Assembly (NCBI GenBank): GCA_017163975.1
Contig: JAFFSR010000315.1
Span: 806,001 to 870,000 of the forward strand
Source: Anastatus disparis
Taxonomy: Eukaryota > Arthropoda > Insecta > Hymenoptera > Eupelmidae
DNA length: 64,000 nucleotides
Direction: 5' to 3'
In this document: piece after piece, positions 1 to 9,864 of the stretch
Position numbering within the stretch: the first letter of the stretch is position 1
How the letters are laid out: each line of letters opens with the position of its first letter
Made by a program: the position numbers and the translations under genes
The notes under the pieces: generated by a model
The model's database searches: none
Seen by the model: the letters and a program-made list of their open reading frames with translations, nothing else
What the model was told of the DNA's origin: nothing

Positions 1-361
1 CGGTCGGTAAGTAACGATCTCACGCAAAAATTTTACTACTACCTTTTTTCGTTTATTAATTGCATTTTTTCGCTCTGCCGAGTGAATCTTTTTGCAGAAG
101 ATCGTCCATTGCTGGGTCTTGAAGCTTCTGCTACACTTTCCTGCATTTCTTTGCCTGCATTTCGGACCCAGGACGACTTATTATGCATTATTTGCTGTGT
201 TCCTTCATTGTGTGCTGTTGATCGTTGCATTTGTGTGCTGATTTGGAGTACTCCTGAGAACATAAATTGTTACTCATAGTGTGGTTTGGTGCAGTGTATT
301 AAGTGCATTTTCTATTTTTAAATGCCTCATTATATTAATTTATCTGGTGCATTAGAGCAAC

Positions 362-620
362 CTAACCTCAATTTTTTGTTCTTGCATACTAATTAGCGCG
401 GGATCTTTGCTAATTTTTAGTACAAGTAGCGTCATCTCTTGTTTCCTTCATGTACTTAGTTATCTTGCACTGTTAGGATAACTTATCAGTCTAACCTCAT
501 TTTTTGTTCTTGCATACTAATTTGCGCGGGATCTTCGCGGATTTTTGGTACAAGTGGCGTCATCTCTTGTTTCCTTCACGTACTTAGTTATCTTGTACTG
601 TTAGGATAACTTATCAGTCT
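362..620 (+). repeat. Two 129-bp tandem units in LINE 5' region
   Basis: The unit beginning ctaacctca at 362 recurs at 491 with only a few substitutions, giving a period of 129 bp. Both copies end with the block ttaggataacttatcagtc. It lies upstream of ORF1 in what should be the 5' UTR/promoter of the LINE. Monomer arrays in this position are common promoter elements in some LINE families, but no promoter activity can be read here. Confidence 0.85.
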
Positions 621-686
621 TTTCTTATTGAGGTTGGTTTCCATCTGCACTTTCTCTGATTCTCACCAGCACTTATCTGGTGCTTG

Positions 687-840
687 ACAAAATTGTGGTG
701 TTTTTCCACTATCTTAAATCTTACTTTTGGTGTTTTTACTTCTGTAAATATTACTTATATTTTTAAGCTTTACAAAATTGTGGTGTTTTTCCACTATTTT
801 AAACCTTACTTTTGGTGTTTTTACTTTTGTAAATATTTCT
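687..840 (+). repeat. Two 85-bp tandem units in LINE 5' region
   Basis: The segment starting acaaaattgtggtgttttt at 687 is repeated from 772 (period 85), the second copy running to about 840. It is a second, shorter tandem array downstream of the 129-bp units and before ORF1. Confidence 0.8.
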
Positions 841-988
841 TCTTATCTCTTTTTTTCTAATTTTGCACTATTATTAAGGTCTTTCTACACTGAACCTTTA
901 TACCTTTATACCATTATAGGTCTCACTTTCTTCACACTTTACTTTGCTACTAATTAAGTAGTGACTTATTCATTTCTTCCTCTTTATC

Positions 989-2335
989 ATGGCTAAGAAG
1001 TGCTCTATCTGCCTCAAGGAGTTCAATTCTACATCTAAGCCACTTGAGTGTAATAGACGTGGTAATCACTTTCACACAACGTGTGCCACTGGGTTGGCCA
1101 AGCTTATGTCAGTGCGTACGGAGGATGGTACCTTGTTAAATGTTTGTCAGCCTTGTCTTAAAGAAGCAAACACCCCTATTAATCGCTTACGATCTAGTTC
1201 GGTGGGTTCTAACCAATCGTTTACTCGACCCGAGTCTCTGCCAGGAGCCTTAACGCCGGTATCAGCTGGTTCTCAGCAGCATACTCTTAATGCTATTCTT
1301 GAGAAGTTGAATAAGCTCGATTCGTTTCCCACATTATTATCGTCTATTGATTCACGGCTTTCTTCTTTGGAGACCCAAATGATGGACATTGATGTTACCT
1401 TGGGGAGGCGCATAGACGCTGGTGAGGCGCGTCTCGATGCTCTTCGGAAGGACCATTCAGATTTGATAAGGAGGGTGGATCAACTGTTGGCCACTCCACC
1501 ACTTACTGCTTCAACCACTTCAACATCTGCTCTTCCAGCTTCTGATTCAGCTAATTTTGCAAGACTTGATGAACTCAGTAAGACTCTTAATCAGCAATGC
1601 AAGGAGCTTGCTGCCCAGCAACAGCGTCTTGAGCGCTCTGCTGATCTTGTGTTGAATGGACTTATACCGTCTGAGTTCGAGGATCTGAAGCGTGCGGTCT
1701 ATGCCGTCTTTGCCACGCTTGACTCTTCTATTTTGCTGGAGGATATAGTCTCTGTTAGACCACTACGACGCTCTTCTGCCCGTGCTTCTGCTTTACCAAC
1801 TGCAGGTGACTCTGCTCAGGGGACTGCCTCTGTTGCGTGTGATACTCCTGTCGCGCTTTCTACGTCTGTGTCTGTGCCAAAGGAATCAGTTCCACTCTTG
1901 GTTTCTCTTAAGAGCCCTAATTTGGTTCAAATGCTCATTCTTGCTAAAATTGGTGTCAAGAAATTACATACCTCTCAAATCAAGGTGGATCTGCTGAATG
2001 CTACTAAACCAACTCATGCAATAACATCTGGGCTTATTAATATTAATGAGTACTTGCCTCCTGCACTTTATCAGCTTAAGCTGCGTGTCTTGGCCAGAGC
2101 AAGGGTCAAGGAGAATGGTTTCATTACTTTTGTGAGAAATGGTCGCATCTACGTCCGTGGGAAGAAGAGCAACACAAGCACTCTCATTACATCTGATGAG
2201 GATTTGGAAGATTTTTTAAGGAAGCTTACAGCCAAGCTCTCACTGGTGTCTGTCAACAACAGTACTACTCCACTGGTGTCTACTGTCAACGAGACAGCTC
2301 CACTTGTGTCTACCAATAACGAGACAACTCCATAA
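989..2335 (+). CDS. LINE ORF1 protein with PHD-like finger and coiled coil
   Basis: 448-aa intact ORF starting at an ATG shortly after a pyrimidine-rich leader. Residues 5-56 form a PHD-like zinc finger (C5, C8, C21, H29, C32, C53, C56). A Ser/Thr/Pro-rich linker leads to a predicted coiled coil around residues 95-215. The C-terminal third (about 300-420) has the phrase ININEYLPPALYQLK and a basic segment, reminiscent of the baculovirus FP25-like C-terminal domain found in many LINE ORF1 proteins. The tail carries imperfect repeats around PLVSTVNETA. By family knowledge it should bind RNA and act as a chaperone in the retrotransposition particle. It is followed by the broken ORF2. Confidence 0.8.
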   Translation: MAKKCSICLKEFNSTSKPLECNRRGNHFHTTCATGLAKLMSVRTEDGTLLNVCQPCLKEANTPINRLRSSSVGSNQSFTRPESLPGALTPVSAGSQQHTLNAILEKLNKLDSFPTLLSSIDSRLSSLETQMMDIDVTLGRRIDAGEARLDALRKDHSDLIRRVDQLLATPPLTASTTSTSALPASDSANFARLDELSKTLNQQCKELAAQQQRLERSADLVLNGLIPSEFEDLKRAVYAVFATLDSSILLEDIVSVRPLRRSSARASALPTAGDSAQGTASVACDTPVALSTSVSVPKESVPLLVSLKSPNLVQMLILAKIGVKKLHTSQIKVDLLNATKPTHAITSGLININEYLPPALYQLKLRVLARARVKENGFITFVRNGRIYVRGKKSNTSTLITSDEDLEDFLRKLTAKLSLVSVNNSTTPLVSTVNETAPLVSTNNETTP

Positions 2336-2370
2336 CTTGCGTTTCTGCGGTAATTTCACTCTTTACTCCT

Positions 2371-3931
2371 GTCCTGAATAATTCACTGACTCATGCTAAC
2401 TGTCCAACATCATCATCCATTAATAATCATTTTTCTACTACGGATGGTCTCCGGGTCTGTCATTTCAATGCTAACTCGATACAAGCACACATTGAGATGA
2501 TTAGGCTTTTTTGGCATTTCGCCCCTATTTTCACGTAATAGCGGTTACTGAGACCAAACTGGGTCAGATTGTTTGTGACTCTCTGATAACATTGGATGAA
2601 TACGTACTGTATAGGCAGGATCGAAACACTAGAGGTGGTGGCGTGGCTCTGTATGTCCATTGTTCTCTTAACTCCATGCGTCTTCGTTCGTCGAATAGCA
2701 GTTGGACGGGTAAGCCAGGATTACCTGAATGTCTTTTCTGTGAGGTCAAGTCACCGGAGTTGACCTCTCCTGTTTTCGTTGGTGTGGTTTACAGACCGCC
2801 TTATGCTCCTTTCCTGGCTAACACGGAATTGATTCCTGATCTAACTTCTTATATGCATGATTCTAGTTCTAAGGTTGTTCTGGGCGACTTGCATACAAAC
2901 CTGTTGGCCGATACTGATGATTCGTTATTTCTTAAGAGCTTTATTAAGGAGAATACACTTTACTCTGTACCTTATGGTGCAACACATCACACATCTTCTT
3001 CGGATACGATGCTTGACTTGTGCCTTGCTGACTCTAATGACGTTTTACTTGACTACTGGAAGACTGACGTACTATTCATTGACAGACATGACTTTATTGC
3101 TGCGACTGTGAGGTCTTTTCTCTCTAAGCCAGAGCGTCATGATTTTACTTATCATGACTACAAGGTGGTTGATGCTGTGGCTATGATGAACTATTTTGGT
3201 GCTCTGAGGTGTACTGTCTGTGGTGGTGATTCGCCATTGTCGGCTCGCCTGCAATGTCTCTATGATCATCCTAATGAGGCAATTGCACTTTTTGTGCCAG
3301 TTAGGAGGGTCTGACAGGGTATGGATCGTCGTCGTCCGTGGTTCACTGGAGAGCATCATTGAATGATTTTGGAGAGGGATTGGCTTTACAGACGCTACAA
3401 ACGTTCTCGACTACATACTGATCTTCTTTGCTACAGAGCTGCTCGAGACCGAGCACATGAGGGCATTGAGTCGGCCAAGCTGCTATATTACCACGATCGA
3501 CTGTCCAAACTTACTCTTGACAGATTTGGAAGGAGCTCAGGAGTCTTGGGATTTGTTCTGGTGGAAATGGTTCGCGTCATCCCTTCTCAATCGATGAGCT
3601 AAATGGTCATTTTGGCAGTGTCTCGTCTAATCCTGATATCTCTTCGACTTCTGACTACATGGAGACGCTCACGGAAGACTTACCATTTAAGCCTATGTTT
3701 GGGTTTGATGAAGTTACTTTGGAGGAGGTTTGGCAGGTGGTTTGTAGTTTCACTACGCAGGCTAGGGGATTTAATGGGATACCTCTATCTATCATACACT
3801 CTGCTTTTCCTGCGATCGGTCCTGTGTTATGTAGAATATACAATGACTCGCTTAAAGAGAGTATCTTCCCTTCATGTTGGATGGACTCCTTAGTAATTGC
3901 TTCTAATATTATGCATTCTTTGAAAAAATAA
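2371..3931 (+). pseudogene. LINE ORF2: EEP endonuclease and start of reverse transcriptase, broken
   Basis: The reading frame opens near 2371 without a clear ATG, and begins to match an EEP nuclease at CHFNANSIQAH (about 2458). A shift at the T-run 2506-2512 moves it to the frame with AVTETKL, GGGVALYV, GVVYRPPY, VVLGDL and SDTMLDLCL, the usual endonuclease landmarks. The catalytic GDFN and SDH motifs are degenerate (GDLHTN, DRHD). In-frame TGA codons at 3312-3314 and 3360-3362 precede the basic linker (RDWLYRRYKRSR). A further shift between about 3540 and 3590 leads to the RT N-terminus (FGFDEVTLEEV, GFNGIPLSII, IFPSCWMDSLVI). The RT catalytic core is absent. Confidence 0.85.
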
Positions 3932-4150
3932 CAGAGGGAAAAAAGTTGCCTTTTTGGATAGGAAATTATATTAGAATACTTTTAAAGCGAAAAAAATTTT
4001 TTTTATTTTTTGTATACATTTTTCCATGCAAACATGCATAAACTATTTATTGAAAAAAAAATTTTCAATTTGAAAAAAAGAAGATTTATTTTGCAAAAAG
4101 GCAACTTTTTTTCCTCTGTTATTTTTTCGTAGAATGCATAATATTCGAAG
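3900..4150. repeat. Fold-back repeat at LINE truncation point
   Basis: Arms of about 57 bp at 3900-3956 and 4094-4150 are near-perfect reverse complements; each contains gcattct, aaaaaataacagagg and aaagttgccttttt. The spacer is AT-rich. The LINE coding similarity stops exactly where the left arm starts, so the element either inserted into the LINE or lies at a deletion junction. No coding capacity. Confidence 0.75.
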
Positions 4151-6779
4151 CATAATACGTTTTCCAAAAATAACATTTTTTCGTAAAAACAGCTATAACG
4201 TAGTGAAAAATCATTTTTAGATAACGTTTGAGGTCTCGTTTTAAAGTTTTTGCAATTTTCTTTCAAATCGCTTTGGGTTTTTGCAGATACGTTAATTTTG
4301 AGATCTTGTACAAGCAGTCAAAATCGTCTTGAAAATTTTTTTAAATTTAAAGATTTTAAATATGCGCAGAAGAGAGTTTACGTATCGTAAGAAAAATGTG
4401 TGCATAACACTTTGAAAGTGCACCACAAGAGCTTTCAAATGAGGTGTATAAAAGTCTTTTATGACATATAGTTCCTGAAATATTAAACTTTAAAAATTTT
4501 AGTTCTTTTTCTTAGGTGAGCTTAAATTTTTGAGCGCCAGTGTATTTGAAAGCTTTAATTTAGCGACTTTTTAACTATTTTAGCTGAATTTAGTTACATT
4601 AAAAAAAAGGTTCTAAAAAAGGGGGCTTATTTCTGATGATGACAGCGGCGATATATTTTTTCTAATTTATAGAGGTAAGTAAATAATATTTGAAAACCAC
4701 ATCGTTTTGAAAAACTATATAGTCAATTGAGACAAAAAGCCATGTAGTACAACCAGATAGTAAAAGTATATGGTTTTACGGCAAGGAAAAACCCTGTGGT
4801 GAAACCATATAGTTTATTCCAAAAAGGAATAATTTAATTTTATTCCTTCCAAAACCAGAATGTTTACCTTATTTATTCGATTGAATCATCATGTAGCAAC
4901 AGTGACAGTGATGTTTGTTTTTGTTGAAGAAGTGAACCTATTTTTTGTTTAATGCAAATTTAATCAGAACTTCAAAGAACTGGTTGGAAAAATATACTTT
5001 ATTGATAGTCGTTTCTAACTGTTTACTATTTTTAAATACAATATTTTTATCCAATCTGTTTTCAGAATATATCAGTAAATCTTCTGATTTCATTCAAGCT
5101 AAATTTTCAACATTCATAATACATGATAATGTTTTTAATTGCAATGTAGATTGAAATATCAATAATTGACTTGGTATACTTATTTGTTCAAGTGTTACTC
5201 TCAAAGTACAATTTTTGATTTTCGTTAACAATTAATTTAATAACTATTTAAAAAAATTTTATACATTTTATTTATTAATTTAGAAATGATTTTTTGTTGG
5301 CTGACAAGTACGAGCTTTCGTTCATATAGTTCAAATGTGGGTATTGTTTTAAAATATTAATAATACTACAAATATTACAATATCTATTAATTTTTTGGTT
5401 TCAATCCTCATCAATTTTTTGTATTGTAGATTCATTTGCTTTTTATTCTATTAATTAATATTTTTGGATATTTTTTTATTTAGAAACTTTTTATACCAAC
5501 ACACCTAGACCCATTTATGATCCTTCAATGTCTAAGGCAGTCTTATCACTATAACAGTATTAATTGTTATTAAGTGTAATATAAACAAACAGTATCGTTG
5601 TAAGGGTAAATATGTTAAATCCCAAAATCATATCATTTTTTTTCTCTATTTCGCATCGTGGTGCTGACATGGAAAATGCACAGCCTTTGCAAATAGTCTA
5701 CATAAAAAACTTGCTGCTATTTTTTAGTCACACTGACAAGGCTAATTCAAGGAAAGTCACGTTGAAGCAATAGTTTTAATGTGAAAGACTGATGAAATAA
5801 ATAGCATTCTTTTCAAGAGATTAGATTTTGTAAAGAATCATTATGTAGTAATAGTGACAGTGAAGTTCGTTCTTGTTATTCAATGTTTGTTCATCATTGT
5901 ACTTATACAAAAATAAAACTTTTTTTGGAAATAGTTAGAATGCTTATAGAATAAAATATTTTTGATTTTATTACAATTAAAATGATTTAGTTTTAAGTTT
6001 ATCTGCTGTTAATATGTACTCTTCATCGGAAAGAATTGTATAACACAAAGACAAAATTTTATTCAAAATAATCACAATCGATAAAGATACTCAGGTAAAT
6101 TTTTAAAATTAAAATGTAGTAATCATAATTTTATTAAAACCAAATTGTAATTAATTATATAGCAACATGCAGTTCACAGAAACAGTACAGAGAAAAGAAA
6201 CTTTCAGGAAATATACATCCAAATTTAAGTAATTGCTGTTTACCAAATCCAGTAGTAAGATTTCTTGAGTTTATAGATCAATATAAACAAACGACCACTA
6301 TTATACGGAATAAATTATATGAGAAAACTATTTTATGTTCAACTTTTTTAATGTAAGCTATTTTTTGATTATAAGTATGAATGTAATTATATTATAAAAT
6401 ATTAAAATCCTCAGATTTTTTTTACAAACTTATATAATAAATATTGTTTCATAGAAACTGAAATAAATATTGAACTATAATTATTTATTAAGATGTATTC
6501 ATATTCTGACGCCCCTAAGCGCCCTGTTTTTTTCCCTTTTTATTTTTATAATTTGTATTTTGATTTAATTTTATTTTCTTATTTTTTCATTACAATTTGT
6601 TATATTTTTTAATATTTAATTATTTAAAAAATTTTTTCATTTTAATTTTAATTTATTATTATTATTTATTTATTCAATTATTTATTTGCTTTCAAAGTAA
6701 TTATTTCTTTTAAGTAATATATTTTTTTCTTTATTAAATCATTTTTTAATTTTATTATTTTATTAATAAATTATAAGCG
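4151..6779. other. AT-rich intergenic DNA, no gene seen
   Basis: No coding sequence with recognisable domains. The stretch 4180-4560 has the look of a dispersed repeat. Two related blocks containing atgtagyaayagtgacagtg occur at about 4890 and 5845, suggesting an old duplication about 950 bp apart. The rest is long A/T runs. Confidence 0.5.
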
Positions 6780-7013
6780 CATAGAGGCATAGTAAGCGCG
6801 TGACTTATATCTAAGGTTGTATATAGGTCAACGCACAGCTGGCTTACAGCGCGCGAGGCAACCTCACAGCGCGCTTACTATGTCTTAATATTTAAGCATA
6901 TAAGAGCGAGCGAGACGGAGAAATAAAACTCCGAAACTTTGTAAAGCCTGTGAGCGCGCGCAACTTTAAAAGCTCCCCACCATTGTAAGAGAGATGTAGA
7001 GAAGCTCGGCGCG

Positions 7014-7050
7014 TATAAAAGCCCGAGTCTCGCTGACTCGCGCGCCTTAT
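7014..7050 (+). promoter_or_regulatory. TATA box and presumed start of Gypsy LTR transcription
   Basis: A canonical tataaaa at 7014-7020 lies in a locally GC-rich stretch within the LTR-like region. A pol II start would be expected about 25-30 bp downstream, near 7045. The start site is inferred, not seen. Upstream, an inverted repeat around gtaagcgcg (about 6790-6805 and 6863-6882) flanks the promoter. Confidence 0.55.
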
Positions 7051-7072
7051 TCTTGAATCGACTCAGACCGGT

Positions 7073-7391
7073 AACAATTTGGATATACAAGCGCTTAGGC
7101 TTAACGCCCTTTGTTTACCTGAGTTGACATTTAATCAAGAACCAAATATAAATTTCTTGGCCGTAGAATATTTTTTTGCTTAGCAATTGGGACATACAAG
7201 CGCTTAAGCTTAACGCCCTTTGCTTTTTAAAGCGAAAAATTAAAATAAACTTAATAAATTGATAACAATTGGGACATATAAGCGCCTAAGCTTAACGCCC
7301 TTTGTTATCTAAGGTTTTGATTAAAAAAAAAATTCGAATTGAGCTCTATTTAACTCTGGGGACATACAAGCGCCCTAGGCTTAACCCCCCA
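7073..7391 (+). repeat. Four spaced copies of an acatacaagcgc motif in the LTR leader
   Basis: A block of about 30 bp with core acatacaagcgc followed by gcttaacgccc occurs at about 7081, 7190, 7273 and 7360, with 80-110 bp of unrelated AT-rich sequence between copies. The core is nearly self-complementary (gcgcttaagcttaacgc), so each copy could form a small RNA hairpin. They lie downstream of the TATA box, hence in the transcribed part of the LTR. Confidence 0.75.
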
Positions 7392-7625
7392 AGTTAATAT
7401 TAAGAGCTTTCAAATAAAATAAATTGAGCTTTCATCTTTAAAGAGCTTCTCTTTTTCTCTCACCGGAGAGTTTTCTTTTTTTCATTTTGTAATTACATAC
7501 TTATATTTTTGCTTAAAATAAAAGAATATTTAATGTAATATATATTTTCTTTTATTATTAAAAATAGTAATACATTAAATACTAACAAAGGAAACGCCTA
7601 GCTTTATTAATAAGCTGACGTTTCA

Positions 7626-7796
7626 TTAACAAAATACTTAACAGCTACCCTCTAATCTGGCCTATTGCCCGAACGGAGCTTGTGTAGTTTGTTAAATAGG
7701 GACCTAGGAGCTTTTGTAGTTTGCTAGCAAAGTATTTAATAGCTACCCTCCAATCTGGTCCACTGCCCGAAAGGAACTTGCGTAGTTTATTAAATA
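7626..7796 (+). repeat. Duplicated ~70-bp segment in LTR 3' part
   Basis: A segment containing agctaccctctaatctgg and ttgcccgaacggagcttg (7626-7693) recurs at 7725-7796 with scattered substitutions, about 100 bp apart. It sits just before the presumed end of the LTR. Confidence 0.7.
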
Positions 7797-7941
7797 CATT
7801 AAAGAAAATTATACAAGTCGCGTACATAAAATTAAAAATATATCGCGTTTATATTATACGCTAATTAATCTAGCATCGAATTTGGACCATAATTTATTTT
7901 TTTTTAAAAAGTAACTATTACCCACTTGGGTACGTTACAAC

Positions 7942-7958
7942 TGGCGATCCTGCCAGGA
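7942..7958 (+). other. Primer-binding site of the Gypsy-like element
   Basis: tggcgatcctgccagga follows two bases after the LTR-terminal ttaca. It begins with TGG, the complement of a tRNA 3' CCA, and resembles the TGGCGACC-type sites of many insect Gypsy elements. The priming tRNA is not determined here. Confidence 0.7.
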
Positions 7959-8017
7959 TTAGTTTCGTAAAATTTAAACGCAAAAAATATATACGTTTTA
8001 ATATATACGTGATTAAA

Positions 8018-8410
8018 ATGATACAAGACCTCGCGATAGATAGTTTCGTGCAGTCGCAAATTGCCGAGCTATTTGCACGTATCGGACGCGTTGAAGGCCT
8101 TGATGCCGATCGTTGGGATACGGTGTCTGTATTAACTGATAACGTAGAATTTTTACGCGAACAAAATATTAAATTGATCGATACCGTGGATAAACAAGCG
8201 CGAGAAATCGAGAATTTAAAAAATACAAATAAAGCTTTATGCGAAGCCGTGAGACGTCTGGCGAATAAGAAAGAAAATATTTGTGTTCGTTTAGGCATTT
8301 TTACGAGTGTCGCGATTGAAAATTTTGCTAATTATAAAATAAAAAATGAAGAGCTTGATAATAAATTAAATGTGTTAACGGCTCAAATTGCGAAATTAAC
8401 TTTGAATTAA
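8018..8410 (+). CDS. Small coiled-coil protein upstream of gag
   Basis: 130-aa ORF starting at the first ATG of its frame, just after the primer-binding site and 120 bp before gag. Residues from about 25 to the end are rich in heptad-like Leu/Ile with many charged residues (DNVEFLREQNIKLIDTVDK), indicating a coiled coil. No retroelement domain is recognised. Its codon usage (many tta, aat, gcg) resembles that of the following gag, so it belongs to the element. It could be a duplicated gag N-terminus or an accessory ORF. The frame is uninterrupted, unlike gag. Confidence 0.6.
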   Translation: MIQDLAIDSFVQSQIAELFARIGRVEGLDADRWDTVSVLTDNVEFLREQNIKLIDTVDKQAREIENLKNTNKALCEAVRRLANKKENICVRLGIFTSVAIENFANYKIKNEELDNKLNVLTAQIAKLTLN

Positions 8411-8532
8411 CTCACAACATAAAATATAAATAAAAAAATTTCTTTTTATGTTAAATAAAATAAGCTCGGATCTTAAATAAATCAATACAATAAAAATTTA
8501 AAATTAATTAATAAAGTGAAAAAAATCTTTTC

Positions 8533-9864
8533 ATGATGTCGCACGCAAAGAAAATTCTTCGTGCACGTTACAAGGACATTCAAACGTCTTTGCGAGATGA
8601 TAGTATATCTGAGGATAGTAAAAAGCATCTCGAGTGGCAAGCGGCGGTTTCTGAGGAATTTAAAACCTTAGACGAACGCCAAGATGCCCTAGACAAAAAG
8701 GTAATCGATCTAAATAAAACTGTAGATGAATTGCCTGAGAAATCCGCGTATAGATGCGATGAAAAATTCGATTCTTTAACTAATACGTTAAAAAAGGTTC
8801 AAGATGATATTGAAAAATTAAACGATAAAATTAATTCGCTTGAGAATAAAAACAAAGAAGTAACTAAACAAAACGATAAATTAAAAGATACCTGCAACGG
8901 AATAATTAAACGTTTAGACGATAACGCCGATTTAACCGCGTTAAAGAAATATTGCTTGGAGCAAATTGATGATGCCGCGTCTAAAAGTGATAAAGACATT
9001 AAAAAACTCGAAAATAGAATTGAGAATATCACTAATATGACCCCTGACGGTACTAGTACACCAATTAATAAAGCGACTCGTAAAATAAACATCGATTTAC
9101 CTAAATTCAAAGGGCTAGATACAGAAAGCCCGATGAAATTCTTGCACGAGTTAAATAAATACATAGAATTCGTTAAGCCAAACTTACACGAATTAATATG
9201 TATTATTTCACAGACTCTCGAGGACTCAGCGAAAAGTTGGTGGTTCCTTGAGCAAGATGAAGTTGAAGATTTCAACGATTTTGTAAATCGATTTAAACAG
9301 AGGTACTGAAATTCCAGTATTCAGCGCACCGCGAGGCGTAAAGTCGAGTTCGGTAGATATACACCCGGGGGAAAGTTAACACGCGTTAATTACGCGATTG
9401 AAATGTTCGGTTTAGCAAAAGAACTAGAAATTGACGAAACCGAGCAAGATTTCATCAATTGAATAACTGATCATTACGATCGAGTAGTGAGACACGCGAT
9501 TATTGGCAGAAATGTCAAAGAAAAAGCTGAATTATTTAAAATCTTAGCTGATTTCGATGACGACGACAAAAAAGAAAAAGTTGAAGTCTTCTCTTTAAAT
9601 ATACCGTCACTAAATCAAGAAACGGATAAAAAGTCAAGCGTATTCAATAAGCCCTGGCAATCCAAACAAGTAAATACGTTGCAAGCTTCGGGAACGGAAA
9701 AAAATCCTAGTAAAAAGGAATCAACCGCGAATAAAGAAAAAGCTCACGTAGATTCGCGTAATAAAAGTCAGAAGGATAATGATGTCATCGAGGATTTATT
9801 CAAAATTAATCCAAAAGAGACGCCAATTCCGAGTAAATGTACCATCTTGGGAAACGCGAAGTAG
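8533..9864 (+). pseudogene. Gypsy gag, interrupted by two in-frame TGA codons
   Basis: A single frame runs from the ATG at 8533 to 9864 with TGA at 9307-9309 and TGA at 9460-9462. The N-terminal half is a long charged coiled coil. The segment from about 9080 (INIDLPKFKGLDTESPMKFL) is typical of Ty3/Gypsy retrotransposon gag capsid domains. The C-terminal part is lysine-rich, with a lone KCTILGN near the end that may be the remnant of a zinc knuckle whose other ligands are out of frame. The end overlaps the start of the pol frame by 28 bp. Gag would form the intracellular particle. Confidence 0.8.

Larger units (their letters stand above)
1..3899 (+). mobile_element. CR1-like non-LTR retrotransposon (LINE), 3'-truncated
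   Basis: The segment has the order expected of a CR1/L2-type LINE: a long 5' region with tandem repeats, an ORF1 with an N-terminal PHD-like finger, then an ORF2 with an endonuclease/exonuclease/phosphatase-type nuclease and the beginning of a reverse transcriptase. ORF2 stops being recognisable at about 3900, where a fold-back repeat begins, so the RT palm and the 3' end are missing. The left limit of the element is unknown because it may start before the window. ORF1 is open while ORF2 has stops and frameshifts, so this copy cannot move by itself. Clade assignment rests on domain order only and could be CR1, L2 or Rex1-like. Confidence 0.85.

Noticed and set aside
7073..7391. CRISPR-like array
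   Set aside because: Only four imperfect copies with unequal spacing inside a retrotransposon LTR in a eukaryotic context.
7918..8298. Reverse-strand frame of 126 codons
   Set aside because: It starts in the LTR end and primer-binding site and runs antisense to the coiled-coil ORF; no domain.
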